The notes under the pieces were generated by a model. It had not been told where the DNA came from, made no database searches, and worked only from the letters and a program-made list of their open reading frames with translations. Below are positions 6,224 through 6,345 of a stretch of DNA of 6,345 bases, in pieces (positions within the stretch are counted from its first letter, which is position 1; the number at the start of each line of letters is the position of its first letter). Location: assembly GCA_002432565.1 (NCBI GenBank), contig DJFP01000141.1, forward strand, positions 998 through 7,342. Direction: 5' to 3'. This DNA comes from Flavobacteriales bacterium UBA5869. Lineage in GTDB: Bacteria; Bacteroidota; Bacteroidia; Flavobacteriales_D; Crocinitomicaceae. The translations under genes were made by a program, and so were the position numbers.

Positions 6224-6345
6224 ATGAATTTAGAGCTTATGAAATTACGTCGGATAATACTACTGCTAGCTTTGATTTTTACAGTCGGGTCATTCGAAAG
6301 TAAAGGTCAGATTGACTCGGTCTTTTGGTTTGCTGCACCCTGGGT
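6224..6345 (+). CDS. Start of a second secreted protein paralogous to the upstream adhesin (3' end outside window)
   Basis: An open frame starts 4 nt after the PorP/SprF stop and runs off the window after 40 full codons. It encodes a signal peptide (hydrophobic core IILLLALIFTVG, likely cleavage near E-S-K-G|Q) followed by Q-I-D-S-V-F-W-F-A-A-P-W. The large upstream protein has Q-R-D-T-V-F-W-F-A-A-P-D at exactly the same place after its signal peptide, so this is very likely another protein with the same IgGFc-binding-like head, and probably another T9SS cargo. A second in-frame ATG at 6239 gives a more conventional signal peptide (MKLRRIILLL) and may be the true start. The ATG at 6224 is chosen because it follows the previous stop closely and sits just behind TAGTAGG, a weak purine-rich site. 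Domains further on, including any sorting domain, cannot be seen. Confidence 0.75.
   Translation, partial: MNLELMKLRRIILLLALIFTVGSFESKGQIDSVFWFAAPW

Noticed and set aside
1..6345. A defence system, mobile element, CRISPR array or phage island
   Set aside because: No transposase, integrase, terminal repeats, nuclease or toxin-antitoxin signature is visible; gene order and base use look like ordinary chromosome on both sides of the gap.

Overview
The window looks like a chromosomal segment of a Bacteroidota bacterium, most likely of the Flavobacteriales/Cytophagales type. The evidence is a type IX secretion system (T9SS) type B sorting domain, a PorP/SprF family protein, a TAnnTTTG promoter box and start codons without clear Shine-Dalgarno sequences. 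All recognisable genes lie on the + strand and fall into two transcription blocks. I see no RNA genes, insertion sequences, CRISPR arrays or phage genes.

Block 1 (1-1631) is a tight housekeeping operon. It holds the last 58 codons of rimK (ATP-grasp glutamate ligase for ribosomal protein S6), then after 3 nt a zinc-dependent succinylglutamate desuccinylase/aspartoacylase-family enzyme. That gene overlaps by 4 nt (ATGA) a small SpoU/TrmH-family RNA 2'-O-methyltransferase. The common theme is modification of the translation apparatus. The substrates of the second and third enzymes cannot be read from sequence.

A 195-bp gap (1632-1826) separates the blocks. It holds an imperfect inverted repeat that could end block 1 and, close to the next gene, a good Bacteroidota promoter box (TATCTTTG, 1791-1798).

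Block 2 (1827-6345) is a T9SS cargo locus. It starts with a 1140-residue secreted modular protein: signal peptide, IgGFc-binding-like head, four ~85-residue repeats, three PKD domains and a type B C-terminal sorting domain. One nucleotide later comes a PorP/SprF-family outer-membrane protein. Four nucleotides after that, a third gene starts and runs off the window. Its first residues after the signal peptide (D-S-V-F-W-F-A-A-P) repeat those of the large protein, so it is probably a paralogous head-domain protein. The likely reading is a surface adhesin array with a dedicated PorP/SprF partner, transcribed as one operon. Nothing here demands an entirely new system. The most interesting points are the paralogous cargo genes flanking a SprF-like gene, the regular cysteine pairs in the cargo stalk, and the deacylase gene next to rimK.
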